Part shown: positions 1 to 9,330 of the stretch, in pieces
Layout: each line of letters starts with the position of its first letter
Numbering within the stretch: the stretch's first letter is position 1
Origin: JASGCP01 sp965263285
GTDB lineage: Bacteria > Bacteroidota > Bacteroidia > Chitinophagales > Chitinophagaceae
Length of the DNA stretch: 64,000 bases
Assembly: GCA_965263285.1 (NCBI GenBank)
Contig: CBDHHD010000004.1
Coordinates: forward strand, 682,001-746,000
Direction of reading: 5' to 3'
Made by a program: the position numbers and the translations under genes
The notes under the pieces: model-generated
The model's database searches: none
What the model was told of the DNA's origin: nothing
Seen by the model: the letters and a program-made list of their open reading frames with translations, nothing else

Positions 1-1694
1 GCTCCTAATTCACTTTCTACAAACATCTGCCCGCCTTGTTGCTCTATAAACTCTTTACTTACAGACAAGGCCAATCCTGATCCTTCCTTACTCATGCCCG
101 ACAAATGTAAATATCGTTCAAAAACACGACTTTTTAATTCTTTATTCATTCCCTGTCCTACATCTTGCACTTCTATTCTTACAAGGCTTTGCATTACTAA
201 AACACGCAAAAAGACAGTTGCATGCTCATAAGAATATCGAATAGCATTAGAAATTAAATTAGTAAGAACCCATGTAGTTTTATCTATATCTACGAAAACA
301 TTAGGCACGCTATCAGGGCAAATCACTTTAACTACTACCATTCTCTGTTCTGCTTGCTTTTGGGTGTCTTTTAAACATACATTAACAATATCTCTTATAT
401 TTGCTGGTACAATACTCATCGTTGTTTTGCCACTATCTACTTGTGTGATATTTAACAATTCAGCAGTAATTTTAAACAACTTGTTAGAATCAGTCTTTAT
501 ACCATTTAATAATTTTGTTTCTACTTCTCCCATTGGAATAGTTTGCTCACTTTCTAGAATTTCTAAATTAACCCGAATAGATGATATAATTGCTTTTAAT
601 TTAAGTGAAACATTTAGTATAAAATTCGTTTTCGCCGCATCTAAATTTTTAAATCTCGTTACATTTTTCAAGATAATAAAATATCCTGCAACGCTTTCTG
701 TTTCTTCTCCTATAGGATCTACTATGATCTCTATAATTTCTTTCTCAAAAAATGATTCTTTCCCATTAAAATATACTTTTAAAGCACTATATTGTGTTGG
801 AACAGATTCACCTATAACAATCTCCTTTATTAAGTTTCTTATCAAATCATTAGCCACTGCTAACTCTTCAGACCGCTTATTAAGAACTTGTTCTTCTGTA
901 TTCATTCCTAATATCTTTATCATTTCTGTGTTTACGTAAATGATTTTCTTACTTGCATCTAAGCCCATAACTGGATCTTCCATGTGATTAATCAGTGCTT
1001 CAATTCTCTTTTTAGACCTCATTACTCGGTACAGAGAGCTCGCATTATACTCTTTTATTTCTTCAGCCATATTATTAAATTCATCTGCTAAAACAGAGAA
1101 CTCAGATTCTTCTTCAAGTTCAATTCGTTTTGAATAATCTTTATTCGCTATATTATGAGCAGCATGTACAAAATCATTAATAGGATCTATGATACCTTTA
1201 GATAACCACAAATAAATTAAAACACTAGTTATAATAGACAAAAAACCAATAATAATAAAAAAGTCAATTCCTATATTACTAATACGCATAATATAAGTCA
1301 CTGATTTCTCCATATTATTAAACGAAAAATCTGCCAACTCATCTATCGAGTGATGTAAATTATTTTTAAGTGAATCATTATTAACATCTGACAAGAAAAT
1401 ATTATAACTCTTTTCAATATTCCCAACTAAATTTAATTCTTTAGCATTAGATAAAGAGGCAATTTCTTTGGTTAATGCATTTTGAAAATCTTCTTGGTTA
1501 GCAGGGATAGACAGTCCCGACTCAATATCTACATACATACTATGCAAATAAATAAATGTATTATTGTCATCGTTCAAGGTTTTTCTGGTGTGATTAACCA
1601 GCATATTACAATATACAAGAGATAAAGTAATGAGCACTAAAATTAAAATACCTAATGCACCAATAGAGAAACTAATTTTTTCTTTAATACGCAT
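1..1694 (-). CDS. Sensor histidine kinase of the kdp locus, 3' end outside window, H-box histidine lost
   Basis: Read on the minus strand from ATG at 1694, open to the window edge (564 codons). Visible order: membrane segment near residues 8-30, periplasmic stretch, second membrane segment near 137-160, HAMP linker, a PAS-like region (about 220-340), dimerisation helix, and a HATPase domain with N box (LTNLISNAIRYS) and G1 box (DVGQGM). It begins 9 bp after the short KdpD gene, the usual Bacteroidota arrangement in which the kinase half of KdpD is a separate protein. At the H-box, where the family has SHELKTP, the translation reads SLKLKAI: residue 364 is Leu (codon 603-605) instead of the phospho-accepting His. 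As written it cannot autophosphorylate by the standard route, so it is either a pseudokinase or recently damaged. No stop or frameshift is visible. Confidence 0.85.
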   Translation of the reverse strand, partial: MRIKEKISFSIGALGILILVLITLSLVYCNMLVNHTRKTLNDDNNTFIYLHSMYVDIESGLSIPANQEDFQNALTKEIASLSNAKELNLVGNIEKSYNIFLSDVNNDSLKNNLHHSIDELADFSFNNMEKSVTYIMRISNIGIDFFIIIGFLSIITSVLIYLWLSKGIIDPINDFVHAAHNIANKDYSKRIELEEESEFSVLADEFNNMAEEIKEYNASSLYRVMRSKKRIEALINHMEDPVMGLDASKKIIYVNTEMIKILGMNTEEQVLNKRSEELAVANDLIRNLIKEIVIGESVPTQYSALKVYFNGKESFFEKEIIEIIVDPIGEETESVAGYFIILKNVTRFKNLDAAKTNFILNVSLKLKAIISSIRVNLEILESEQTIPMGEVETKLLNGIKTDSNKLFKITAELLNITQVDSGKTTMSIVPANIRDIVNVCLKDTQKQAEQRMVVVKVICPDSVPNVFVDIDKTTWVLTNLISNAIRYSYEHATVFLRVLVMQSLVRIEVQDVGQGMNKELKSRVFERYLHLSGMSKEGSGLALSVSKEFIEQQGGQMFVESELG

Positions 1695-1703
1695 AAAAAA
1701 GAA

Positions 1704-2837
1704 TTATGAAAGAATTAAAACATCAAAATCTTGAGAAAAAAACTTTTTCCAAAACCCATTTAAGAGAGCGCGAAACACAAAAAACAAGCTAATGAAAGAA
1801 AGCCTTGGGAATCCTACACAAAGAAATGTTACTTTTCTTTCATTAGCTTGCTCTAAAACTACATTAATAATATTATCAGATTCAATCTTAATAATTTCCG
1901 CACCTAATTCTGTAGCCAATTTAAAATTATCTAGCAAAGACTGTTGCTTATTCAATTCAATATTTAATGCAGATTCATTATATCTTTGAACATACAACAC
2001 ATACCAATTAGCATTATAATAATTAGCCAATCGCGCTGTTTTACGAATGACCATTTGCGCCTTCTTATCATTCGTACTAATGCAAGCCAAAAATCTTTCT
2101 CTACTCAATGTAGTAGAATTGGTAACTTCTTTTTCTACTTTTCTTTCTACCTGCGAAGCTACTTCTTTTAATGCCAATTCTCTTAACTGAAGAATATTAT
2201 CACTTTGGAAAAAATTTTTAAGCGCCATCGGTACCTTCTCAACAGAATAAATCCTCCCCTCTTTTAAACGAGCAATTAGCTCATCTGCTGTAAGATCAAT
2301 ATTTACTACTTCATCTGCTTTTGCAAGCACACTATCAGGTACGCGTTCGGCTACATCTATTCCCGTTACGCGCTTAATATCATCTTGCAAGCTTTCTATA
2401 TGTTGAATATTTAATGCGCTAATTACTGAAATACCAGCCGCTAAAATATCCATTACATCCTGCCACCGCTTTTCATTTTGACTCCCTTCAATATTAGAAT
2501 GTGCTAATTCATCAACAATAACAACTTCTGGTCTTTGATTAAGAATTTCCACTACATCCATCTCTTCTATTTCTTTCCCTTTATAAAATATTTTTTTTCT
2601 TGGAATAATTGGCAACCCATCTAGCAAAGGGAGTAAATCTTTTCTTGCATGTGTTTCAATATATCCAATTTTTACATCAATTCCATTTCTTATAAGCACA
2701 TGCGATTCTTGTAACATACGATAAGTTTTACCTACCCCCGGACTCATGCCAATATACACTTTAAACTTGCCTAATCTTGACTCCTTAATAAGACTAATAA
2801 AAGGTTTATTCGTACTATCGTGTGTTGAAGAATTCAT
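1704..2837 (-). CDS. kdpD: Short KdpD: KdpD sensor domain plus universal-stress-protein domain, no kinase
   Basis: 377 residues. The N-terminal KdpD domain carries Walker A GMSPGVGKT (residues 30-38) and Walker B-like VIVDELAHSN (about 106-115). A universal-stress-like domain follows (about 245-377). The transmembrane and histidine kinase halves of the enterobacterial 900-residue KdpD are missing; the next gene downstream supplies them. The protein is expected to be cytoplasmic and to sense potassium or turgor state for control of the Kdp pump. It lies 18 bp downstream of the porin gene, in the same operon. The neighbouring kinase lacks its phosphorylation site, so how the signal is passed on is unclear. 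Confidence 0.9.
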   Translation of the reverse strand: MNSSTHDSTNKPFISLIKESRLGKFKVYIGMSPGVGKTYRMLQESHVLIRNGIDVKIGYIETHARKDLLPLLDGLPIIPRKKIFYKGKEIEEMDVVEILNQRPEVVIVDELAHSNIEGSQNEKRWQDVMDILAAGISVISALNIQHIESLQDDIKRVTGIDVAERVPDSVLAKADEVVNIDLTADELIARLKEGRIYSVEKVPMALKNFFQSDNILQLRELALKEVASQVERKVEKEVTNSTTLSRERFLACISTNDKKAQMVIRKTARLANYYNANWYVLYVQRYNESALNIELNKQQSLLDNFKLATELGAEIIKIESDNIINVVLEQANERKVTFLCVGFPRLSFISLFFVFRALLNGFWKKFFSQDFDVLILS

Positions 2838-2855
2838 AATATATATTAAAAATAT

Positions 2856-4166
2856 TCAAAAAAAAGCAATTAAAGCACTCGAAAGAAAAACATTACTATT
2901 AGATGGCTCATTGTTTAACACAAATATTTTATCTTTACTATTTAAATATCTTACTTCCATTCGGTACATTATATTTTTACAAATATAATAATCTGTATTA
3001 AAAGAACAGCCCCAAACTTGAAAACCATTTGAAGTACTTTGAGCAACAGGTATAAAAGTGTTATTCTTATCATGTACATATTCTAATCTTGTAGCCATAG
3101 CCCATTTATGAGTTAATACATACCTATTTATAATTGTAACAGCTTGGAAGAAAGAATTTTTACTATAATCTTTCATATTCGCATTATCTCCCACCATATG
3201 TTCAATTATTAAACCCCATTTAGGAAATATTTGATAAATCATATAAGCATCATGCAAGGCTCTAAAAGATGAGTCGGCACCAATAGTACCTAAAAAAGAA
3301 CTACTGCAAAATGTTATTTTACTACTAGGTGTAAAAGTAATTGCGTGGCCAAAACTAGGCAATTGACTACCTATATTTTTATAAATTTGTTGCCATCCGT
3401 TTAGCCATAACCCTTGTATCTGCCACTTATTATTAGGGGACTGGTAAGTAACTTTAGCGCCTGCTTCAAAATAAGGCACATTATCTGCCAAAATGCTTCT
3501 CGTAAGTGTCCAATTATATTGATTTAAAGGAGATTCAAGACCTATATGCGAAGAAAAAACTCCCGCATCAATCCATATATTTTTTTTCTTTGTTATTTTA
3601 AATCCAATAGATGCTTCATAAATATTCTTAGAAGTATAAGGAGTACTAATAAGATTATCGTTTGCATAAGTACCTGCCATAAAAGACACGGTAGCTCGTG
3701 CTCTATCATCACGATAAGCAATAGAAAACAATGCAAGATTTAAGTTAACTTCATTTGCTCTATTATACACAGAAAAAAAAGGTTGCCTTACATGATTAGC
3801 TGGAAGTGCAAAGTCATATATATAAAACGCATCTACCAGACCTGAGAAAGATATACGATCTAACCAAGACAATCGCCTATTAAGATTGTCCATATTACTT
3901 TTCATCCCATGTATATCTGATAAGAAGGAGCTAATACTCTTGCTACTTAATTCTCTTCTATTAAAATTAATAGGTGGAAAATATTGATGCCCAGCATGAC
4001 CCGCAACTGCTACATTATCACCTATATTTTTAATAACCATATTGGTATCTATAAGAGCGAACTCGTTTGTGACATTTAACAACAATAGAGAATCTGCATT
4101 TACTTCTTGCCCAGAAACATAAAAATAGCTGACCATAAATGCAAAAAACAATACAAAAAAACGCAT
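2856..4166 (-). CDS. Outer-membrane porin-like beta-barrel protein of the kdp operon
   Basis: 436 residues with a signal peptide (FFVLFFAFMVSYFYVSGQE), a short linker and a C-terminal half rich in alternating aromatic strands ending in ...LIAFF, typical of an outer-membrane barrel. It lies between kdpC and kdpD with 13 and 18 bp gaps, so it is co-transcribed with the potassium pump. A porin at this position is common in Bacteroidota kdp operons. It probably lets K+ through the outer membrane when the pump is induced; this role is inferred from context, as no specific substrate motif is visible. Confidence 0.75.
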   Translation of the reverse strand: MRFFVLFFAFMVSYFYVSGQEVNADSLLLLNVTNEFALIDTNMVIKNIGDNVAVAGHAGHQYFPPINFNRRELSSKSISSFLSDIHGMKSNMDNLNRRLSWLDRISFSGLVDAFYIYDFALPANHVRQPFFSVYNRANEVNLNLALFSIAYRDDRARATVSFMAGTYANDNLISTPYTSKNIYEASIGFKITKKKNIWIDAGVFSSHIGLESPLNQYNWTLTRSILADNVPYFEAGAKVTYQSPNNKWQIQGLWLNGWQQIYKNIGSQLPSFGHAITFTPSSKITFCSSSFLGTIGADSSFRALHDAYMIYQIFPKWGLIIEHMVGDNANMKDYSKNSFFQAVTIINRYVLTHKWAMATRLEYVHDKNNTFIPVAQSTSNGFQVWGCSFNTDYYICKNIMYRMEVRYLNSKDKIFVLNNEPSNSNVFLSSALIAFF

Positions 4167-4179
4167 GGTAAATTGTAGA

Positions 4180-4740
4180 TTATTTAGTTGCTATTCTATC
4201 TAATGCCAGATTCATCTTTAACACATTTACGATAGCAGACCCTCCAAACATAGATGTATGTGCATATCTATATACAACACCTTGTACGACATCAACAGAA
4301 AGTGCTCTTGCCTTAGCAACACGAGTTACCTGAATAAGTGCTGCATATTCTGTAATATCTGGGTCTATTCCACTCGCACTTGCCATTAACATTGAAGAAG
4401 GAACTTCGGCAGGAGTTAATCCAATATTATGTGCAAGAAACATACTTAATCTACTTTGTATAAGAGAATCTTCTGTATTGCTATATAGAATATTATTGCT
4501 ACCACCTGAATTAGTTGCATCATAACCAGTAGCTGAAGGACGGGGCCAAAAATATTTATCTGTTGTAAATGGTTGGCCGATACCTGTATAATATTCTTTT
4601 CCATTTTGTATAATTACCTCACCTCTACCGTTATTAAAACTCGTTTTCGCTATTACCCAAATAATAAACGGGTACACAATAGAAAACAATATAACACAAA
4701 CAATCGTTAATCGAATAGCCGGCAAAAAATATTTTTTCAT
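4180..4740 (-). CDS. kdpC: Potassium-transporting ATPase subunit C
   Basis: 186 residues, normal length for KdpC. One N-terminal membrane helix (residues 7-30) is followed by a periplasmic domain with the family blocks FWPRPSATGYDATNSGGSN and SASGIDPDIT. KdpC is the small subunit that stabilises the KdpFABC complex and raises its affinity for ATP and K+. The start lies 13 bp below the end of kdpB, and the porin gene follows after 13 bp. Confidence 0.95.
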   Translation of the reverse strand: MKKYFLPAIRLTIVCVILFSIVYPFIIWVIAKTSFNNGRGEVIIQNGKEYYTGIGQPFTTDKYFWPRPSATGYDATNSGGSNNILYSNTEDSLIQSRLSMFLAHNIGLTPAEVPSSMLMASASGIDPDITEYAALIQVTRVAKARALSVDVVQGVVYRYAHTSMFGGSAIVNVLKMNLALDRIATK

Positions 4741-4753
4741 AAAAAATCAACAA

Positions 4754-6811
4754 TTAAAGAAATAGACTAATAAACATATCAATAATCTTAATCATAATAA
4801 ACGGCAAAGTTACACCGCCTATGCCATAGATAAATAAGTTTCTGCGAAGAATAGAACTAGCACCAATAGGTCGATATTTAACACCTGTCAATGCCAAAGG
4901 AATTAAAATAGGGATAATAATTGCATTAAAAATAACAGCCGACAAAATAGCCGACTGAGGACTATGCAAATACATAATATTTAAAACTCCTAAAGCAGGT
5001 ATACTCGCGCTAAACAAAGCAGGAACAATAGCAAAATATTTTGATACATCATTAGCAATACTAAAAGTAGTAAGAGTACCCCTTGTCATAAGTAATTGCT
5101 TCCCTATTTCCACCACTTCTATTAATTTAGTAGGATCGTTATCTAAATCCACCATATTGCCTGCTTCTTTTGCAGCTTGCGTGCCACTATTCATAGCTAC
5201 CCCTACATCCGCCTGCGCCAATGCTGGAGCATCATTAGTTCCATCTCCCATCATGGCCACTAATTTGCCCGATGCTTGTTCATTTTTAATATATTTCATT
5301 TTATCTTCTGGCTTAGCTTCGGCAATAAAATCATCTACTCCTGCTACTGTTGCTATATATTTAGCGGTAAGCGCATTATCACCTGTTACCATCACTGTTC
5401 TTACTCCCATTTTTCTCAATCGTTTAAATCTATCTTGAATACCAGGCTTAATAATATCTTGCAATTCTACCACTCCTAACACCTTCTCATTCTCTGAAAG
5501 CACCAAAGGAGTACCTCCATTCTTAGAAATATATTCTATTTTATCTATTACTTCACTATAGAATTCATTCTTTGCCTTTTCAACTATATTTTTAATAGCA
5601 CTTGTTGCACCCTTTCTAAGCCGAATCTTTCCATTTTCTAAATTAACTCCTGAACTTCTTGTTTCTGCTGTAAAATTAATAAATACAGGATCTACAACTC
5701 CTAATGTATGAATATCAATATTAGACAATTCTATAATAGACTTGCCTTCTGGCGTTTCATCATTCATAGAAGCAAGAGTAATTGCTCTATTAAAATATTC
5801 CATAGTAACACTTGAAATAGGATGAAAAGCAGTTGCTTTTCTATTGCCAATAGTAATAGTACCTGTTTTATCTAACAGTAATACATCTATATCGCCTGCT
5901 GTTTCTACAGCCTTTCCTGATTTTGCAATAACATTTGCTTTTAAGGCCCTATCCATTCCTGCAATACCAATAGCAGACAATAAGCCTCCAATAGTAGTAG
6001 GAATAAGACACACAAATAAAGATATAACAGCTACAATAGAAATAGTGGTATGTGCAAAACTAGCAAAAAACACTAAAGTAACACATATCAATATAAAGAT
6101 AAGCGTAAACCCAGCCAATAAAATAGATAACGAAATTTCATTAGGTGTTTTTTGCCTAGAAGCACCTTCCACTAATGCAATCATCTTATCTAAAAAACTT
6201 TCTCCTGCCTCCACACTTACCATTACTTTGATCTCATCTGACAACACTTTTGTACCTCCTGTTACGCTACTTTTATCTCCCCCTGCTTCACGAATTACAG
6301 GTGCACTTTCTCCTGTAATAGCACTTTCGTCTACGGTAGCTAATCCTTCTATTATTTCTCCATCTGTAGGAATCACATCTCCAGCAATACAAACAAAAAC
6401 ATCTCCCTTTTTTAAATTAACAGACGAGACTATCATTGGTTCTTTTAAAAATGCTTGTCCTTGACGACCAAGATATTTTGCAGGTGTATCTTCCCTTGCC
6501 TTTCTCAAACTATTTGCTTGTGCTTTCCCTCTTGCCTCTGCAATTGCCTCTGCAAAGTTGGCAAATAATAAGGTAATAAATAAAACAAGAAAAATGGCAA
6601 TATTATACCCTAATCCATTCTCTCCCGATACTTTAGACGGATATATCATTAATTTAAAACACTCAACAAGCATAATAACAACCCCTACCTCTACCAAAAA
6701 CATTATAGGATTTTTTATCATGGATGCAGGGTTTAGTTTAACAAAGGAATTCTTTAACGCATCCCCTACAATTTTTTTATCAAAAAAAGAATTCTTTTTA
6801 ATGTTACTCAT
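4754..6811 (-). CDS. kdpB: Potassium-transporting P-type ATPase, subunit B
   Basis: 685 residues, full length. It shows the P-type ATPase phosphorylation motif DKTGTIT (Asp is phosphorylated), the actuator motif TGES, the hinge GDGTNDAPAL, and several membrane segments including the final ones near the C-terminus. It hydrolyses ATP to energise K+ uptake through KdpA. It is preceded by kdpA with a 17-bp gap and followed by kdpC. Several opposite-strand open frames across this gene are shadows. Confidence 0.97.
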   Translation of the reverse strand: MSNIKKNSFFDKKIVGDALKNSFVKLNPASMIKNPIMFLVEVGVVIMLVECFKLMIYPSKVSGENGLGYNIAIFLVLFITLLFANFAEAIAEARGKAQANSLRKAREDTPAKYLGRQGQAFLKEPMIVSSVNLKKGDVFVCIAGDVIPTDGEIIEGLATVDESAITGESAPVIREAGGDKSSVTGGTKVLSDEIKVMVSVEAGESFLDKMIALVEGASRQKTPNEISLSILLAGFTLIFILICVTLVFFASFAHTTISIVAVISLFVCLIPTTIGGLLSAIGIAGMDRALKANVIAKSGKAVETAGDIDVLLLDKTGTITIGNRKATAFHPISSVTMEYFNRAITLASMNDETPEGKSIIELSNIDIHTLGVVDPVFINFTAETRSSGVNLENGKIRLRKGATSAIKNIVEKAKNEFYSEVIDKIEYISKNGGTPLVLSENEKVLGVVELQDIIKPGIQDRFKRLRKMGVRTVMVTGDNALTAKYIATVAGVDDFIAEAKPEDKMKYIKNEQASGKLVAMMGDGTNDAPALAQADVGVAMNSGTQAAKEAGNMVDLDNDPTKLIEVVEIGKQLLMTRGTLTTFSIANDVSKYFAIVPALFSASIPALGVLNIMYLHSPQSAILSAVIFNAIIIPILIPLALTGVKYRPIGASSILRRNLFIYGIGGVTLPFIMIKIIDMFISLFL

Positions 6812-6828
6812 TATCTAAAAAATTTATG

Positions 6829-8544
6829 TTATCCAAAGTAAACAAAATGCTCTGCAATAGGCCCTAATGATAACGCAGGGAAAAAGCCCAAAGCAGTAAT
6901 AATAATAATCACTATAAAAACCATAAAAGCAAAAGTCATTGAATCGGGCTTTAATGTACCAGCCGTAGGAGCTATATATTTTTTGCCTCCCAACGACCCT
7001 ACAATAGCTAATGGGCCAATGATAGGAATATAGCGATTCAGCAACATAACAATCCCTCCTGTTATATTCCAAAAATTATTATCCGTCGACAAACCAGCAA
7101 AATTACTCCCGTTATTAGCCGATGCTGATGTATATTGATAAAGCATTTCACTAAATCCATGAAATCCAAAATTATGTAACCACCCTAAACTCGATTGCCC
7201 CCCATCGGTTACATATATATAACAAGCAAGTGATGTAAAAGCAAGAATTAATAAAGGGTGAATTAATACAGTAACCATCGCTATTTTCATTTCCTTTGCC
7301 TCTACTTTCTTTCCCATCAATTCAGGCGTTCTCCCCACCATTAGTCCTGCCATAAACACGCCAATAATTACAAATACAAAAAAATTTAAAAAGCCCACCC
7401 CTACCCCACCAAATATACAATTAACCATCATATTAAACATGGCAAGCATTCCTGTTAAAGGCAACATACTCTCTACCATAGAATTCGTACTCCCACTACT
7501 TGTTGATGTAGTATACATGAGCCAATTAGCCGATGCAGATAAGCCTATACGCGTTTCCTTACCTTCCATATTTCCTCCTTTAAATACCGGCAATTGATTG
7601 ATACTAGGAATAGGTTTATTTTCGTTATAAATAGAAAAAATAAGTCCAACAAGTAATAATATAAACATAATACCAAAGAAAATTACTGATAATTTTACTT
7701 TCTTTAAGGCAAAGCCAAAAGCGAATATAATTGACATGGGTATTAACAAAATGGAAATCATTTCTACCATATTTGTAAAATAATTAGGATTTTCAAATGG
7801 ATGAGCAGAGTTAGCATTAAAAAAACCTCCTCCATTGGTTCCTATTTGTTTAATAGCAACAAATGCAGCAACAGGACCTCGAGATATCATTTGTGTAGTT
7901 CCTCCCTCTAAAGTTGTTTGGCTTGCCTTTCCTAGAAAAGTCATAGGAGAACCATTATACAACAATATAACAGCTACAATAATACATAAAGGCAACAAAA
8001 GACGGGTAGACACACGCACAAAATAATCATAAAAATTACCTCCTGTTTTTTGTACAGACCCTTCTTTTATATATTTAAAAACAGAGGCGCAAATAGCAAG
8101 GCCAGATGCAGCACTAATAAACTGCCAAAGCATAAGTAACATTTGCCCCAAATAAGAAACTTGTTGCTCTGGCACATAATCTTGTAAATTTGTATTCGTT
8201 ACAAAAGAAATAGCTGTATGAAAAGCAAGTGAAGCCGACATAGAAGGATTATGATCAGGATTCAGAGGCAACCATGCCATATTAGTAAGCACAATCATAG
8301 ATAACAAAAACCATGTTGCATTAATAGAAAGCAATGCATATAAAATTTGTTTCCAATTCATCTCAACACTTGGTTGAATACCACTTAATTTTAAAATTAA
8401 TCTATCTAATGGATCAAAAATAAAATCCAACCAAGTTTTTTGGTAGTTAAATATTTTAGCAATATACCTACCTAATAGAACAGATAATACAATCAAAATA
8501 ATTAGGGTGAGAACAACACCCTTAATATCAAAAAATGATACCAT
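6829..8544 (-). CDS. kdpA: Potassium-transporting ATPase potassium-binding subunit A
   Basis: 571 residues, about ten membrane segments. The channel-like pore regions carry the family filter blocks (for example TNTNLQDY, TNGGGFFNANSAHPFENP, and SASANNGSNF near the end). KdpA forms the K+ conducting half of the KdpFABC complex. The start ATG is 9 bp below the stop of kdpF. Nothing looks damaged. Confidence 0.97.
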   Translation of the reverse strand: MVSFFDIKGVVLTLIILIVLSVLLGRYIAKIFNYQKTWLDFIFDPLDRLILKLSGIQPSVEMNWKQILYALLSINATWFLLSMIVLTNMAWLPLNPDHNPSMSASLAFHTAISFVTNTNLQDYVPEQQVSYLGQMLLMLWQFISAASGLAICASVFKYIKEGSVQKTGGNFYDYFVRVSTRLLLPLCIIVAVILLYNGSPMTFLGKASQTTLEGGTTQMISRGPVAAFVAIKQIGTNGGGFFNANSAHPFENPNYFTNMVEMISILLIPMSIIFAFGFALKKVKLSVIFFGIMFILLLVGLIFSIYNENKPIPSINQLPVFKGGNMEGKETRIGLSASANWLMYTTSTSSGSTNSMVESMLPLTGMLAMFNMMVNCIFGGVGVGFLNFFVFVIIGVFMAGLMVGRTPELMGKKVEAKEMKIAMVTVLIHPLLILAFTSLACYIYVTDGGQSSLGWLHNFGFHGFSEMLYQYTSASANNGSNFAGLSTDNNFWNITGGIVMLLNRYIPIIGPLAIVGSLGGKKYIAPTAGTLKPDSMTFAFMVFIVIIIITALGFFPALSLGPIAEHFVYFG

Positions 8545-8553
8545 ATAATTAAG

Positions 8554-8631
8554 TTAAAATTTTTCTGGAAATAATAGCACAAAAAAAATATATAGAAAAG
8601 CTAAAATGGCTATAATAAATAAAAAAAACAT
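8554..8631 (-). CDS. kdpF: KdpF small membrane subunit
   Basis: A 25-codon frame (ATG at 8631, TAA at 8554-8556), too short for automatic ORF calls. It encodes one hydrophobic helix ending in LLFPEKF, the usual KdpF ending (L-x-PEKF/PERF). Its place directly before kdpA is the standard one. KdpF stabilises the KdpFABC complex in the membrane. Confidence 0.85.
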   Translation of the reverse strand: MFFLFIIAILAFLYIFFVLLFPEKF

Positions 8632-8674
8632 ATTTTAAAAAATATAGAATTAAAAACAATAGAAAATATAATAA

Positions 8675-8755
8675 TTATATTCTATCAAACCAATTAACCA
8701 ATACATACATTAGATAGAAAAAACATAATCCAATTATAGTTAATAGAATAGACAT
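8675..8755 (-). CDS. Tiny membrane peptide at the head of the kdp operon
   Basis: A 26-codon frame from ATG at 8755 to TAA at 8675-8677. The peptide is one hydrophobic helix (MSILLTIIGLCFFYLMYVLV) followed by NWFDRI. It lies 43 bp upstream of kdpF and about 12 nt below the predicted transcription start, so it would be the first translated frame of the operon. It resembles KdpF in size and topology but lacks the PEKF end. It may be a second KdpF-like subunit or a leader peptide. No family is recognised. Confidence 0.45.
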   Translation of the reverse strand: MSILLTIIGLCFFYLMYVLVNWFDRI

Positions 8756-8774
8756 AAAGGTTGTTTTACAAATG

Positions 8775-8782
8775 CAAATATA
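8775..8782 (-). promoter_or_regulatory. Predicted promoter -7 box of the kdp operon
   Basis: On the minus strand this reads TATATTTG, matching the Bacteroidota consensus TAnnTTTG. Transcription would start about 6-8 nt downstream (near 8768), just before the tiny membrane ORF and kdpF. Confidence 0.55.
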
Positions 8783-8820
8783 GATAAAAAAATAAAACTG
8801 TTTAAAAAAATGCACTATGG

Positions 8821-9022
8821 GGCTACATCTTTTTTATAGGTGCTGGAAGCATGGATTATTACATACATATAAACATGGAAATAATAGGCAATATATGATG
8901 AGGACTGCCCTCAGATAAAGAGCGTTACAAAACGAGGTGAGCGAAGCGACCAGCGAGAATGTGGGGCGGAGTCTAAACATGTAATAATCCATGCTTCCAG
9001 CACCTTAAAAAAAGATGTAGCC
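8821..9022 (+). repeat. Palindromic repeat core, short derivative with two L ends
   Basis: Begins GGCTACATC and ends GATGTAGCC. The first part matches the L half of the repeat core up to the GAGAATGTGGGGCGG block. Instead of the R half it then jumps to an inverted copy of the L terminus (GTAATAATCCATGCTTCCAG). The centre and the complete R half are missing, so this 202-bp copy is an L-L derivative of the 440-bp core. Confidence 0.85.
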
Positions 9023-9170
9023 AAAAATCAAAAATAAATTGGTTTTTTTAAAAAATATATTATTGTTGCGATTGTTCACTAAAAAAGTCGTTATTCCATT
9101 TTAAAAATAAATTGTTTTTTTAAAATATAATATTATATTTGATATTTATCATTAAAAAAATCGCTATACC
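9023..9170 (+). repeat. Two tandem C1 arms of the repeat family
   Basis: Two diverged copies (9023-9098 and about 9099-9170) of the outer arm that elsewhere frames the core. Each holds AATAAATTG, a T/A-rich tract, a promoter-like box position, and a TTCACTAAAAAAGTCGTTAT-like or CATTAAAAAAATCGCTATAC-like end. The first follows the core directly, as in complete elements; the second is an extra, more decayed copy. Confidence 0.6.
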
Positions 9171-9189
9171 TAAATTTGATTTATTTTTT

Positions 9190-9258
9190 TTCATGTCTTA
9201 ACACCTAAACAGTTACTAATAATCAATGCTTCCAGCGCCTCAAAAAAAGATATAACCA
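9190..9258 (-). repeat. Remnant: IS66-like terminus joined to a repeat-core end
   Basis: 9203-9224 reads, on the minus strand, GTAACTGTTTAGGTGTTAAG, two mismatches from the terminal inverted repeat of the IS66 element at 18911. It adjoins a decayed L end of the repeat core (AATGCTTCCAGCGCCTC ... GATATAACC, to 9258). This looks like the scar of an older IS66 insertion into another repeat copy. Confidence 0.5.
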
Positions 9259-9307
9259 CTTTATCTGTTAGCAAATATTTATAATACAATATTACAAAGT
9301 TAATATT

Positions 9308-9315
9308 AACTTTGT
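9308..9315 (+). promoter_or_regulatory. Predicted promoter -7 box for the lipoprotein gene at 9331
   Basis: TAACTTTG fits TAnnTTTG and lies 15 bp before the ATG, leaving a very short leader. Confidence 0.5.
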
Positions 9316-9330
9316 AGTGCAAAACATTAT

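Noticed and set aside
364..939. Plus-strand frame of 191 codons at the window start
   Set aside because: It lies antisense to the sensor kinase, whose domains are clear on the minus strand.
2746..2988. Plus-strand frame between kdpD and the porin gene
   Set aside because: It overlaps two minus-strand genes and has a low-complexity composition.
5157..6464. Several plus-strand frames of 60-200 codons across kdpB and kdpA
   Set aside because: They are opposite-strand shadows of clearly conserved ATPase genes.
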